Source: Succinatimonas hippei YIT 12066 (lineage in GTDB: Bacteria > Pseudomonadota > Gammaproteobacteria > Enterobacterales > Succinivibrionaceae). From it: a DNA stretch of 64,000 nt. Position 1 is the first letter of the stretch, and each line of letters begins with the position of its first letter. The DNA is taken from contig NZ_GL830979.1 of the NCBI RefSeq assembly GCF_000188195.1, positions 1-64,000 on the forward strand, written 5' to 3'. Below, piece by piece: positions 45,999 to 54,981 of this stretch. The notes under the pieces were generated by a model, which worked only from the letters and a program-made list of their open reading frames with translations, was not told the DNA's origin and did not search any database. The translations under genes were made by a program, and so were the position numbers.

Positions 45999-48383
45999 TT
46001 AATTATTTAATAAATCTTTGAATTTGACATTAGCCATTTGTGCGCCGAGATTTAAGGCGACGGTCATGGATTCGGGATCGGCAATGCCTTTGCCGGCAAT
46101 TTCAAAAGCGGTTCCGTGATCAACGGAAGTACGGATGCACGGCAGACCGACGGTTACGTTGACGCCGGTGCTAAAGCCTAAGACTTTAAGCGGAATGTGG
46201 CCTTGATCGTGGTACATTACGACTACGATATCGAATTCACCTTTATTGGCTGCACGATGGAATACGGTGTCGGGGGCAATAGGTCCTACGACATTTATTC
46301 CTTCTTCTTGAGCTGCCTTTACTGCAGGAACAATTTCCTCTGCATCTTCGGTACCGAACATGCCGCCTTCGCCGCAGTGCGGGTTGAGCCCTGAAACTGC
46401 AATACGCGGTTTTTCAAAACCCATCAGTTTTAAAGTGTCATCGGCAAGGTGAATTACCTTAAGCACACGATCTTTTTTGACTAAGTCGCAGGCTTTTCTT
46501 AAAGAAACGTGGGTTGAAACGTGAATGACGCGCAGTTTGTCGCCTACAAGCATCATGGAATAGTCTTTGGTACCGGTTAAATTTGCCAGGATTTCAGTGT
46601 GACCGGGGTGCGGGCATCCGCCTAAATGCAGAGCCTCTTTATTAAGCGGAGCGGTGACGATAGCGTGAATTTTTCCTGCTTTTACAAATTCAACTGCTTT
46701 AGCGATGAACTCATAGGCGCCTTTTCCGCAGGCGGCATTGATTTTTCCGAATTCAATGTCGTGAGGAATATTGTCAAGAGATATTACTTCAATCTGTTCA
46801 GGACTCGGATTGGCCTTTGCAGGGTCGGTGATTTTATGAACTTTAACGTTCGCGCCGATGATTTTTGCTGCTCTTTCCAGCTGATATGCATCCCCGAATA
46901 CGACGGGAATTGCTTTTTCATAAAGTTTCGGATCGGATAACGCTTTTACGGTGATTTCGGATCCGATGCCAGCTGCATCACCCATAGTGATGCCCAGTAC
47001 CGGTTTTTTCATGGTGATATTTCCTTTGTGGAGATTAAAAAGATTGGTAACTGTTTTGGTAAATACTTGGGGTGTGCCTAAAGCTCCGGCTTTGGTAACC
47101 AGGACGCAGTTTTGCGGAATGCCGCTGTCGATAAGGCAAAGCGGGATGCCTTTTTCTATTTCACCTAAAACTTTAAAAGAGTTGGCTCCGACTTCTTTGC
47201 AGGCATGGACTGCGGTGTCACCGCCGGTCATGATGAATGCATTAAAAGAGGGAGCCAGGGCGGCCATCAGATCACCCATAAGCTTGGCCATGCGTTCGCC
47301 AACATTAAAAAATTCGATGTTAAGTTTTTGTCCGCACTCTTTGGATTTAGCTACATCATTTTCGTCAAGAGCACCAGCAATTAAGACAATAAGTTTTTCA
47401 TCAAAGGCTAAAGCAGCAAAAGAAGAGGTAACCGATGCAATGATGCGCTCCAGTTCTTTTTTAGGATCGGTTAAAAATTGTTCCGGATCTATTCTTTCTA
47501 ATAAAACACGGATTTTTTGTTCTTTGTTATTACTGCTGAAGTTTTGCAGTAAATTTTGACATTGCGCTCTGGTAACCGCACTTATTGAACCTGCCAGAAT
47601 CAAAATTTTTGACAGATTGTAAAAAGACGGAGTATTTCTATTTACGGTTTTTTCTTTATTTTTAAAAACAAGAGAAGCTATTGCATCGGCAAGCCCTGCC
47701 GAGCCTACAAACAACGGAGTTTTGAAATTGAGGAAAGACGCTGCAACAGCTTCTAAATCTTCTTTTTCTGTGACATCGCAAACGATTACTTTTACTCCTG
47801 CATTTTTTAAGTAAAGAGCTTTTTCATAAATAAAAGCACTTCCTTTGTGGATGTCTTCAAGAGTGATTATTGCTGTATCAAGATTACTTTGTTTTTTGAT
47901 AATATCTGGGATAAAGGAAGTAGTGATTGGGCTTTTGGGGATATTCTTAAGTTCGGTTTCTTCAAGCCTTATTCCGTTTAATAATTGATAGCCGTTTTCG
48001 GTGGTACGACCGGATTGGGGAAAAGCCGGAGCAAATACTGTTATTTCCGGTTCAATAGCGTCAATAGCTGCTTGTAATTCGCTTCCTATATTGCCCCTAA
48101 CTGTGGAGTCGATTTTTTTATAAATAATTGATCTTTTTTGATCAAAAGTATCAATTTTTTCTTCAAAACGTTCTTTTTTGATTAATTTTGCAATTTTAAA
48201 TACGTTTGTATAAGCGCTTTGTGCGTCGATATCTCGGCTTTCGGTATCAAAAACGGCTGTTGAAACTTTAGTCAGCTTTATGTTTTCTGTAGGTAAAAAT
48301 ACTTTTGTATCAATGTGTAGAGCAAATTGAGCGGCGCAATCATTAGCACCTGTCAAATCGTCTGCGATAACAGAAATTTGCAT
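45999..48383 (-). CDS. Fused four-carbon acid-sugar kinase and PdxA2 dehydrogenase
   Basis: A 794-aa two-domain protein. Residues 1-457 are a DUF1537 kinase (OtnK/DtnK type: ISVIADDLTGANDCAAQFA at the start, IMTGGDTAVHACKEVGA near 395, GIPLCLIDSG). Residues 458-794 are PdxA-like (GITMGDAAGIGSEITVKAL, TAPLNKEALHLGGCPHPGHTE, VVMYHDQGHIPLK with metal His). In known pathways such a kinase makes 4-phospho-D-threonate or -erythronate and PdxA2 oxidises and decarboxylates it to dihydroxyacetone phosphate. The PdxA part keeps its own ATG (47012) with AAGGA 8 nt before it, so free PdxA2 may also be made. First gene of the operon. Confidence 0.92.
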   Translation of the reverse strand: MQISVIADDLTGANDCAAQFALHIDTKVFLPTENIKLTKVSTAVFDTESRDIDAQSAYTNVFKIAKLIKKERFEEKIDTFDQKRSIIYKKIDSTVRGNIGSELQAAIDAIEPEITVFAPAFPQSGRTTENGYQLLNGIRLEETELKNIPKSPITTSFIPDIIKKQSNLDTAIITLEDIHKGSAFIYEKALYLKNAGVKVIVCDVTEKEDLEAVAASFLNFKTPLFVGSAGLADAIASLVFKNKEKTVNRNTPSFYNLSKILILAGSISAVTRAQCQNLLQNFSSNNKEQKIRVLLERIDPEQFLTDPKKELERIIASVTSSFAALAFDEKLIVLIAGALDENDVAKSKECGQKLNIEFFNVGERMAKLMGDLMAALAPSFNAFIMTGGDTAVHACKEVGANSFKVLGEIEKGIPLCLIDSGIPQNCVLVTKAGALGTPQVFTKTVTNLFNLHKGNITMKKPVLGITMGDAAGIGSEITVKALSDPKLYEKAIPVVFGDAYQLERAAKIIGANVKVHKITDPAKANPSPEQIEVISLDNIPHDIEFGKINAACGKGAYEFIAKAVEFVKAGKIHAIVTAPLNKEALHLGGCPHPGHTEILANLTGTKDYSMMLVGDKLRVIHVSTHVSLRKACDLVKKDRVLKVIHLADDTLKLMGFEKPRIAVSGLNPHCGEGGMFGTEDAEEIVPAVKAAQEEGINVVGPIAPDTVFHRAANKGEFDIVVVMYHDQGHIPLKVLGFSTGVNVTVGLPCIRTSVDHGTAFEIAGKGIADPESMTVALNLGAQMANVKFKDLLNN

Positions 48384-48425
48384 ATTTTTCTCCCTTTATT
48401 TGATGATGATTATATTTAATATTTT

Positions 48426-48443
48426 TTGATTGTAAATAATCAA
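48426..48443. promoter_or_regulatory. Regulon operator 1
   Basis: Perfect TTGATT-N6-AATCAA palindrome in the 212-bp gap between the kinase-PdxA operon and the divergent DeoR-family gene. One of five sites in this island and the likely target of that regulator. Confidence 0.65.
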
Positions 48444-48540
48444 TAGTGGCTAAATGTGAATATCGTCACGCATAATTTAGATATTTATGACAGCTTTAGA
48501 AAAATTGTGAGCAAATTCAATCAGAAAAATTTTTTTGTTC

Positions 48541-48549
48541 TGTTATAAT
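48541..48549 (+). promoter_or_regulatory. Likely extended -10 promoter of the DeoR gene
   Basis: TGTTATAAT (TGn plus perfect TATAAT) lies 47 bp before the start codon. No good -35 is seen, which is usual for extended -10 promoters. Confidence 0.55.
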
Positions 48550-48595
48550 CTTTGATGATGAGGATAAGAATATATGATGAATAAGACGGTGTAGT

Positions 48596-49351
48596 ATGGC
48601 TCAAGAAAGATCAAAGCAAATAGTAGAATATTTAAAGATGCATAATTTAGTAACCGTAGATGAATTGGTTTCTATTACCGGGGCATCTCCTGCTACGATT
48701 AGGCGGGAATTAATTAAACTAGATAAAGAAGGAGCAGTATACCGTGTTCATGGTGGAGTGACATTAAATCGTTTTGTTCCCAATCAACCTACGACTTCAG
48801 AAAAGCAAGGCCAGCATCATAAAGAAAAACTGATGATAGCGGCTGCTGCGTCAAAACTTGTAAAACCTGGTGATTCCATTGTCCTTGATGCAGGAACTAC
48901 CACAATTGAAATAGCCAGAAATCTTATAGATATACCTCTTAGAGTTATTACCAACGATCTTCATATTGGACTTTTGCTTGCAGATTACCAGCAAATTGAA
49001 GTTTCTGTTACCGGAGGAAGCGTAGACTGGTCAAGCCAATCCTGTATCGGAGATGTTGCCGTAAACTTTTTATCGAAAGTTCATCCTACATACACTTTTA
49101 TAAGCTGTAATGCGTTTAAGGTGGATACAGGAATCACTGCGCCGACTTCGGATAAGGCAGCAGTCAAACGGGTTATGACACAGCATTCTTCAAAGAGAGT
49201 TTTAGTAGCTGACAGCAGTAAATACGGTCTAACTCAGCTTTTTGAAGTAAGTCCGCTTACAAGTGTAGATATGATTATTACAGACAGCGCTCTTGATGGA
49301 AAAGAGGCGGATGAAATAAGAAAGCTTGGTATTGAGCTTATCTTATGCTGA
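48596..49351 (+). CDS. DeoR-family transcriptional regulator
   Basis: The 251-aa regulator has the N-terminal winged helix-turn-helix (VTVDELVSITGASPATIRRELIKLDKEGAVYRVHGG, residues about 18-54), the DeoR signature, and a C-terminal sensor domain with DAGTTTIEIARNL, the sugar-phosphate-binding loop of the family. Its ligand is probably a phosphorylated acid sugar made by the divergent kinase; that is inference. It sits divergent from the catabolic operon, and palindromes of one type occur at all three island promoters. Confidence 0.93.
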   Translation: MAQERSKQIVEYLKMHNLVTVDELVSITGASPATIRRELIKLDKEGAVYRVHGGVTLNRFVPNQPTTSEKQGQHHKEKLMIAAAASKLVKPGDSIVLDAGTTTIEIARNLIDIPLRVITNDLHIGLLLADYQQIEVSVTGGSVDWSSQSCIGDVAVNFLSKVHPTYTFISCNAFKVDTGITAPTSDKAAVKRVMTQHSSKRVLVADSSKYGLTQLFEVSPLTSVDMIITDSALDGKEADEIRKLGIELILC

Positions 49352-49378
49352 TTTATTTTTTATAAGACAATATGAAGT

Positions 49379-49414
49379 AAAGGCACATGGAGATAAATTC
49401 TTTGTGCCTTTTTT
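49379..49414 (+). terminator. Terminator of the DeoR gene
   Basis: AAAGGCACA / TGTGCCTTT, 9-bp stem with a 15-nt loop and six T after the stem, 27 nt past the stop. Confidence 0.88.
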
Positions 49415-49443
49415 ATTTTTTGATTTTTACAGATTCATTTTTT

Positions 49444-49461
49444 TTGATTAAAAACAATCAA
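49444..49461. promoter_or_regulatory. Regulon operator 2
   Basis: Perfect TTGATT-N6-AATCAA palindrome, about 180 bp upstream of the first TRAP receptor gene, within a 273-bp gap that also holds its promoter region. A weaker relative (TTGATT-N6-GATTCA) lies just upstream at 49420-49437. Confidence 0.65.
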
Positions 49462-49624
49462 ATTTTATTAAATAGCACATAGTTTTAAGCAGTAAGTCAC
49501 GTTTTTGTTGCGTTAAATTAATCATAATGATCGCAATTGATTGCTATTTTCATGCTTAAGCTTGAAATCAATCATATATAGATATTTTTTGTTCAGAGTC
49601 ACTGGGAATACGGTAGGTGTCTTT

Positions 49625-50676
49625 ATGCTTAAGAAAACTACGATTTTGATGGCTCAATTTTGGCAGGGGTTTTTTCTTTGTCCGGATGCGGGGAAGAGGA
49701 AAAAGCTGCAGCTCCTACAGCTGCAGCAGAAGAAAAACCACAGACAGTAGAACCTATCGTGATCCGCGTAGGTCATGATGCCCATCCGGGTGAGCCTTTT
49801 TACGCCGGCTGCGAGAAATGGAAAGAACTATTGGAAGCCAAATCTAACGGTACTATGCAGCTTGAGCTGTATCCTTCAGGACAGCTTGGAAGCAAAGATG
49901 ATTTATTAGACCAAATAGCTACCGGAGAAGCAATTTGTACCTTGGCGGACGGAGCTTATTTTTATGATCGTGGTGTAAAAGATTTCGGTATTGTCTTCGG
50001 ACCTTATTTGTTTGATTCTTGGGATGAGGCGTATAAGCTTTATGAAAGCTCTTGGTATCAGGAGCAAGCGGATAAACTTGCAGAGGTTGCCAAGCTTAAA
50101 ATTGTTGCCTCTAATTGGCGTTTCGGCGTACGTCATACATTAACAACTAAACCGGTACAAAGTCTTGCTGATTTCCACGGAATAAAATTGCGTGTTCCTA
50201 CAAATGTAATTCAGTTAAAAGGTATGGAGGTTTTAGGAACTGCTCCGACTCCGATGGCTTTAGGTGAGGTATACACAGCTCTTCAGCAGGGAACGATTGA
50301 CGGCGTAGAGAATCCTGTGGCGCTGCTTTATTATGGAAAATTCCATGAAGTTGCAAAATATCTGTTGCTCGATTCGCATGTCTACAACATTACCAATTTG
50401 GTTGTAGGCGTTGATTTCTTTAATTCTTTAACTAAAGAACAGCAGCAGATGCTGATGGATACTTGTAAGGAAGCAGGTTTATATCAGAATAAACTCTCTG
50501 AAGAATCAGATACTGCTCTTATTAAGAAAATGCAGGATGAAGGGGTTACTGTGATTGAACCTACTCCTGAATTCAAGCAGGAACTGAAAGAGGCATCTAA
50601 GAAATTTTACACGCTGCCTGATTTTAAAGATTGGTCTCCTAATTTGTATGAGACCGTAAAGGCTGCAATGAAATAA
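49625..50676 (+). CDS. dctP: TRAP transporter solute receptor DctP, signal peptide frameshifted
   Basis: Periplasmic (lipid-anchored) receptor of TRAP cassette 1. The mature part, IVIRVGHDAHPGEPFYAGCEKWKELL through ALGEVYTALQQGTIDGVENP, is a standard DctP. The signal peptide is broken: MLKKTTILMA from ATG 49625 is in one frame and LAGVFSLSGCGEEE (lipobox LSGC) in another. ATGGCTCAATTTTGG stands where GCT-GCA-ATT-TTG would give MAAILAG; one added G after 49654 restores a 350-aa lipoprotein. As written, translation would need the TTG at 49660 and would lose most of the signal. Error or true mutation both possible. Confidence 0.85.
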
Positions 50677-50689
50677 CATGTTAAGAATA

Positions 50690-50727
50690 AAGCTGTCTTT
50701 AAAAATTGCCTTAAAGACAGCTTTTTT
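50690..50727 (+). terminator. Attenuator between dctP and dctQ, cassette 1
   Basis: AAGCTGTCTTTAA / TTAAAGACAGCTT, 13-bp stem with an 8-nt loop and a T-run. It lies inside the cassette, so it probably reduces downstream transcription and leaves receptor in excess over membrane subunits. Confidence 0.85.
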
Positions 50728-50747
50728 ATTTAAAGAGGCTCAATCTG

Positions 50748-51236
50748 ATGAAAGATAAATTTAAGATTTTGTTAAATCTGGATTTGATTATTGCCTGTAT
50801 ATTTTTCGTTATCCTGGTCGCCGTTACCTTTTTCGGCGTGATTATGCGCTATTTTTTATCCGATCCTTTGCATTGGACAGAAGAAGTTCAGTTGGGCTGC
50901 TTCTTATGGATATCTTTTTTAGGAGCGGGAGCTGCTTTTCGCTACGGATCCCATGTGTCAATTGAGATTGTGTATGACATGCTTCCGAAAAAATATCAGC
51001 TTATTCTTTCAGTAGTCAACTACGTGTTAATGACTCTTTTGTTTGTTTATCTCTCGGTATTAAGTTTTGAACTTGTGCAGATTATGTTTAATCTGAATAA
51101 AGCAACTTATATTCTGCAGATCCCTACTGGATTTATCAACATGGTAGTTCCGATAAGCTGCGTAATTATGATCGTCAGTTCGTCAGTTCAGGCTTATCGG
51201 GAAATTGCGGCAAAAAGAATCGAAATTAAGGGGTAA
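50748..51236 (+). CDS. dctQ: TRAP transporter small permease DctQ
   Basis: The 162-aa inner-membrane protein has four hydrophobic segments and the DctQ family features FFGVIMRYFLSDPLHWTEEVQLGCFLW and GSHVSIEIVYDMLP. It bridges the receptor and DctM. AAAGAGG lies before ATG. It ends 3 nt before dctM. Confidence 0.92.
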   Translation: MKDKFKILLNLDLIIACIFFVILVAVTFFGVIMRYFLSDPLHWTEEVQLGCFLWISFLGAGAAFRYGSHVSIEIVYDMLPKKYQLILSVVNYVLMTLLFVYLSVLSFELVQIMFNLNKATYILQIPTGFINMVVPISCVIMIVSSSVQAYREIAAKRIEIKG

Positions 51237-51239
51237 GAC

Positions 51240-52526
51240 ATGGATATAGCTATTTTTTTATGCTGCTTTGCTTTACTGCTTTTTCTTTTTATGCGGCAGC
51301 CGGTTTTTGTGGCTATTTTAGGCGCTACGGCAATTTATTTTTTGTTCCATACGGAGCTTAATTCCGCTTTTATGGTGCAAAGGGTTATAGCAGGAACGCA
51401 ATCAATACCTCTTTTGGCGATTCCTTTCTTTGTGTGTGCCGGTGTGTTTATGAATTACACCGGTGTTACTAAGAGAATTATTGATTTTTGCGAGGCTTTA
51501 ATCGGTAATGTAATCGGGGGTATAGGTCATGTGACGGTATTGGTTGCTACCATTATGGGAGGACTTTCCGGATCAAATTTAGCCGATGCGGCCATGGAAG
51601 CGAAAATGCTTGTTCCGGAGATGAGAAAGAGAGGCTTTTCAAATGAGTTTGCTTCAGTTTTGGTTGCAACGGCTGCAATTATTACTCCGCTTATTCCTCC
51701 CGGGATCGCAATGATTATTTACGGTTCAATTGCAAATGTTTCAATCGGTAAGCTGTTTGTTGCAGGAATCGGACCTGGTTTATTATTATGCGTCACTTTA
51801 ATGATTTTGGTGGCTGTGATTTCATATAAACGGGGCTATACCAACAAACATCCTGTAGATACGTCATTTAAGCGGGTTGTTAAAACTTTTAAAGGAGCCT
51901 TTTTGCCGCTTTGCTTGCCGATCGTAATTATCGGCGGTATTCGTATCGGTGCTTTTACTCCTACTGAAGCAGGATCTGTTGCTATTGTTTATTCGCTTCT
52001 TTTAGGAATTATTTACCGCGAGATGAGTTTTAAAAATATCATGCAGGGGCTAAAAGAAACAGTTTTGACTTCTGCCAGCATTATGCTGATTGTTGGCGCA
52101 GCTTCTGCTTTTGCTTGGATTTTAACTCGCGAACGCGTTCCTCAATATTTGACGGGATTGTTTATCCATCATTTAAACAGCGGCGTATTATTTTTGATTT
52201 GCGTCAATCTGTTCCTTATTTTTATCGGCATGTTTATTGAAAGTACTGCGGCTATGATTATTTTAGTTCCGCTTTTAACGCCGATTGCAGCTCATTTCGG
52301 GATTGATGAAATTCAATTTGCCATGGTGGTGATTTTTAATTTCTCAATCGGAGTGTTGTCACCGCCTATGGGAACTTTGATGTTTGTTACTTGCTCAATT
52401 ACCAAGTGTCCGATGCTTAATTTCATTAAAGAAGCGGTTCCTTTCTATTTGCTCTTGGTATTTTGCTTGATTCTTTTGACATTTGTACCGGTATTTACTA
52501 CGGGACTTGTAAATTTGGTCTATTAG
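51240..52526 (+). CDS. dctM: TRAP transporter large permease DctM
   Basis: The 428-aa large subunit has about 12 hydrophobic segments and family motifs LLAIPFFVCAGVFMNYTGVT, GGLSGSNLADAAMEAKML, PLIPPGIAMIIYGSIANVS and IGVLSPPMGTLMFVTCSI. It carries out Na+- or H+-coupled uptake of the carboxylate captured by DctP. Intact, unlike its counterpart in cassette 2. Confidence 0.95.
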   Translation: MDIAIFLCCFALLLFLFMRQPVFVAILGATAIYFLFHTELNSAFMVQRVIAGTQSIPLLAIPFFVCAGVFMNYTGVTKRIIDFCEALIGNVIGGIGHVTVLVATIMGGLSGSNLADAAMEAKMLVPEMRKRGFSNEFASVLVATAAIITPLIPPGIAMIIYGSIANVSIGKLFVAGIGPGLLLCVTLMILVAVISYKRGYTNKHPVDTSFKRVVKTFKGAFLPLCLPIVIIGGIRIGAFTPTEAGSVAIVYSLLLGIIYREMSFKNIMQGLKETVLTSASIMLIVGAASAFAWILTRERVPQYLTGLFIHHLNSGVLFLICVNLFLIFIGMFIESTAAMIILVPLLTPIAAHFGIDEIQFAMVVIFNFSIGVLSPPMGTLMFVTCSITKCPMLNFIKEAVPFYLLLVFCLILLTFVPVFTTGLVNLVY

Positions 52527-52542
52527 AAACAGGAGCAAAAAA

Positions 52543-53703
52543 ATGCAGGCAAGTCTTTTAATAAAAAATGCAGAAATCATTTTTCCTGATGAAGGAAGAG
52601 TAAATAAAGGATCTTTGGCAGTTGCCGAAGGTAAGATTTATTTAGTTGAAAACTTGCCTGACATTCAAGCGGATACGGTGATTGATGCTTCAGGGTTGTT
52701 TGTGTCTCCCGGTTTTATTGATCATCATTGTCATGTGTTTTATGGAGGTACCGGAATAGGTTTTCTGCCCGATACAGGATCTTTTCCTTTGGGCTGTACC
52801 GCATTGGCGGATGCCGGGAGCGTAGGAGCGTCAAATTTTAAAGCGTTTTATAACGATATAGTAATTCATAGCAGAACTAAAATTTTTACATATTTAAATG
52901 TTGCGTCGGCAGGACAGGTTAATGAACATTCTCCTGAATATGCCAATCCGCAGTTTTTTGATAAATCGGTAATTAAAGATCTTTTCGGTAAATATAAACA
53001 AATTAGGGGGCTTAAATTAAGATTCGATAAAGCATGCGTAAAAGATCTGGGTTTAAAGGCTTTGGAGGAAGCAAAACAACTTGCCTGTGATTTTAAGGTT
53101 CCTTTAGTCGTACATGTAGCCAATCATCCCGATCGTATTGCCGACATTGTAAGTCTTTTGGATAAGGGAGATGTGGTCTGTCATATTTATCAGAATTTAT
53201 GCGAAGGAATTCTGGATGAAGGCGGTAAAATCTTAAAAGAGGTAAAAGCGGCAAGAGAGCGCGGTGTTTTGTTTGATTCGGCAGACGGATATAGAAATAA
53301 CTCTTTTTCAATTATAAAAAAAGCATTTGCCGAAGGCTTTTTGCCGGATATCATCAGTACCGATTTAACATGTGAAAAACTTTATACCAACCGCGGTTAC
53401 GGCCTTATTTATACCATGTCAAAGTATTTAGCGGCAGGAATGTCTTTGGAAAATGTAATTAAAGCTGTAACTGTAGCGCCTTTTTCTTGTTTGGGAATTC
53501 ATGATTTAGGGATAATAAAAAGCGGAGCTGCAGCTGATATATGTATTTTTAAGCTTGATGATGCCGGAGATTTCGTGTTTAAAGATTATGCAGGGGAACA
53601 AATACAAGCCTCAAAAATTATTCGACCGCTAGTCACGATTGCGGGTGGTGATATTGTTTTTGCTGATTTTGAGATGATTGTCCAAGACAGAATACGCAAA
53701 TAA
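52543..53703 (+). CDS. COG3964-type amidohydrolase/deacetylase
   Basis: A 386-aa binuclear metallohydrolase of the amidohydrolase superfamily. Ligands visible: HxH in FIDHHCHVF, carboxylated Lys in RGLKLRFD, His in VVHVANHP, His in VCHIYQN and Asp in IISTDLT. Members of this group, often mislabelled dihydroorotase or adenine deaminase, have been shown to hydrolyse acetyl esters of 2-hydroxy acids such as acetyl-(R)-mandelate. It closes TRAP cassette 1, so it probably acts on the imported compound. A second copy closes cassette 2. Confidence 0.85.
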   Translation: MQASLLIKNAEIIFPDEGRVNKGSLAVAEGKIYLVENLPDIQADTVIDASGLFVSPGFIDHHCHVFYGGTGIGFLPDTGSFPLGCTALADAGSVGASNFKAFYNDIVIHSRTKIFTYLNVASAGQVNEHSPEYANPQFFDKSVIKDLFGKYKQIRGLKLRFDKACVKDLGLKALEEAKQLACDFKVPLVVHVANHPDRIADIVSLLDKGDVVCHIYQNLCEGILDEGGKILKEVKAARERGVLFDSADGYRNNSFSIIKKAFAEGFLPDIISTDLTCEKLYTNRGYGLIYTMSKYLAAGMSLENVIKAVTVAPFSCLGIHDLGIIKSGAAADICIFKLDDAGDFVFKDYAGEQIQASKIIRPLVTIAGGDIVFADFEMIVQDRIRK

Positions 53704-53753
53704 AATAGATTATTTTATTCTTTAATTCATATTATTGTTTTTGTGAAAATTTC

Positions 53754-53771
53754 TTGATTTTTAACAATCAT
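53754..53771. promoter_or_regulatory. Regulon operator 3
   Basis: TTGATT-N6-AATCAT, one mismatch from the palindrome consensus, in the 298-bp gap upstream of TRAP cassette 2. First of three sites there. Confidence 0.55.
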
Positions 53772-53855
53772 AGATGTTTTTTATAATGTTTAAATGCGGG
53801 AAAGTATATATAAGAACGTTTTTATCGGAATTGTTGTTTCAATCTTGGTTATCGT

Positions 53856-53873
53856 TTGACTAAAAATAATCAA
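53856..53873. promoter_or_regulatory. Regulon operator 4
   Basis: TTGACT-N6-AATCAA, one mismatch from consensus, 102 bp after operator 3 (start to start). Confidence 0.55.
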
Positions 53874-53948
53874 TTTTCGGTGTTAAATCACATTTAATTT
53901 GCTTAATTAAAATCATAATATTCATTAAACGATCGTATTTAATTTTAT

Positions 53949-53966
53949 TTTATTAAATACAATCAA
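53949..53966. promoter_or_regulatory. Regulon operator 5
   Basis: TTTATT-N6-AATCAA, one mismatch from consensus, 93 bp after operator 4 and 36 bp before the start codon. The roughly 100-bp spacing of sites 3-5 would allow looping. Confidence 0.5.
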
Positions 53967-54001
53967 AAGAAATTCAGACTTCAGCATAAGGGAGATACTT
54001 T

Positions 54002-54967
54002 ATGAAATCTTTAGCAAAAGGCTTGGCCTGTACGTTATTTGCCGCATCTTTGTTTACAGCAGGTTCGGCATCCGCAAAATCTAATCTGATGCTTGCATAT
54101 GCAGATCCTGAAGACTCCATTTTCGGAAAAGCCGCAATCGCATTTTCTGAAAAGTTAAGTGAAGTTTCCGGAGGAGAAATGTCTTGCACCATGTTCCCGA
54201 ACGGAACTTTAGGCGCGATCAATGAAATTCCGGCAATGCTGCAGCAGGGAACTTGTGATGTATCTTTAATCGTTACTTCTTCATTGATGGATCTCTGTCC
54301 TGAAATGGGGGTTTTTGATCTGCCTTTTCTTTTTGCTTCTTATGATGATGCCAGAACTACGATTACCGGTGACGTCGGTAAATATCTATCCGACAAGATG
54401 GCTGAACAAAATATGTATGTTGCAAGCTGGCTTACGATGGGATTTAGAGAGATAACTTCAAATAAACCCATCAACTCTTTAGCTGACTTTAAGGGACTTA
54501 AGATCCGCATACAGTCTAATGCTGTTCATCAGGATATTTTCAGTGCTTTAGGCGCTTCTCCGACCGTTATCAGTTTCTCCGAGCTTTATACTGCAATGGA
54601 GCAGGGAACCGTTGATGCTCAGGAAAATCCTTATGTAAATATCTACAGCAATACCTATTATGAAGTGCAAAAATACCTGGTTGAATCTAATCATGTATTC
54701 CAAGTTGCTTCCTTGCTTATTTCGAAACAAACCTATGACGATTTGACTGATGAGCAAAAAGGATGGGTGGATGCAGCTGCTGCCTATGCCGCCGATGTGG
54801 AATGGGAGGCAACCAAGACTGATAATGAAACCGCCAAGCAGGGGGCTATCGATGCCGGCATGACGTTCGTTTCCTTAAATCACGATGAACTTTTGAACGC
54901 CACTAAGGGTGTATATGAGAAATATGCACCGCAGTACGGTGAAATGTTGAAGATGATGGGTAAATAG
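54002..54967 (+). CDS. dctP: TRAP transporter solute receptor DctP, cassette 2
   Basis: A 321-aa periplasmic receptor with a Sec signal peptide (LAKGLACTLFAASLFTAGSASA) and no lipobox, unlike the lipoprotein of cassette 1. Family motifs: EDSIFGKAAIAFSEKLSEVSGG, the ligand-binding Arg in LKIRIQSNAVHQDIF, and SFSELYTAMEQGTVDAQENPY. Intact. The receptors of the two cassettes are clearly different in sequence, so they probably bind different ligands. GGGAG lies before ATG. Confidence 0.95.
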   Translation: MKSLAKGLACTLFAASLFTAGSASAKSNLMLAYADPEDSIFGKAAIAFSEKLSEVSGGEMSCTMFPNGTLGAINEIPAMLQQGTCDVSLIVTSSLMDLCPEMGVFDLPFLFASYDDARTTITGDVGKYLSDKMAEQNMYVASWLTMGFREITSNKPINSLADFKGLKIRIQSNAVHQDIFSALGASPTVISFSELYTAMEQGTVDAQENPYVNIYSNTYYEVQKYLVESNHVFQVASLLISKQTYDDLTDEQKGWVDAAAAYAADVEWEATKTDNETAKQGAIDAGMTFVSLNHDELLNATKGVYEKYAPQYGEMLKMMGK

Positions 54968-54981
54968 TCGTTACTTTAGTA

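Noticed and set aside
47000-47040. Two separate genes for kinase and PdxA2
   Set aside because: The frame is continuous with no stop at the junction. I kept it as one gene and noted the internal start.
48426-48443. FNR boxes at the TTGAT...ATCAA sites
   Set aside because: FNR needs TTGAT-N4-ATCAA; here the gap between TTGAT and ATCAA is eight bases at every site, so the spacing is wrong.
49541-49750. Separate 69-aa gene before dctP
   Set aside because: Its part from 49625 is the displaced signal peptide of dctP; the rest is intergenic and the tail reads dctP in the wrong frame.
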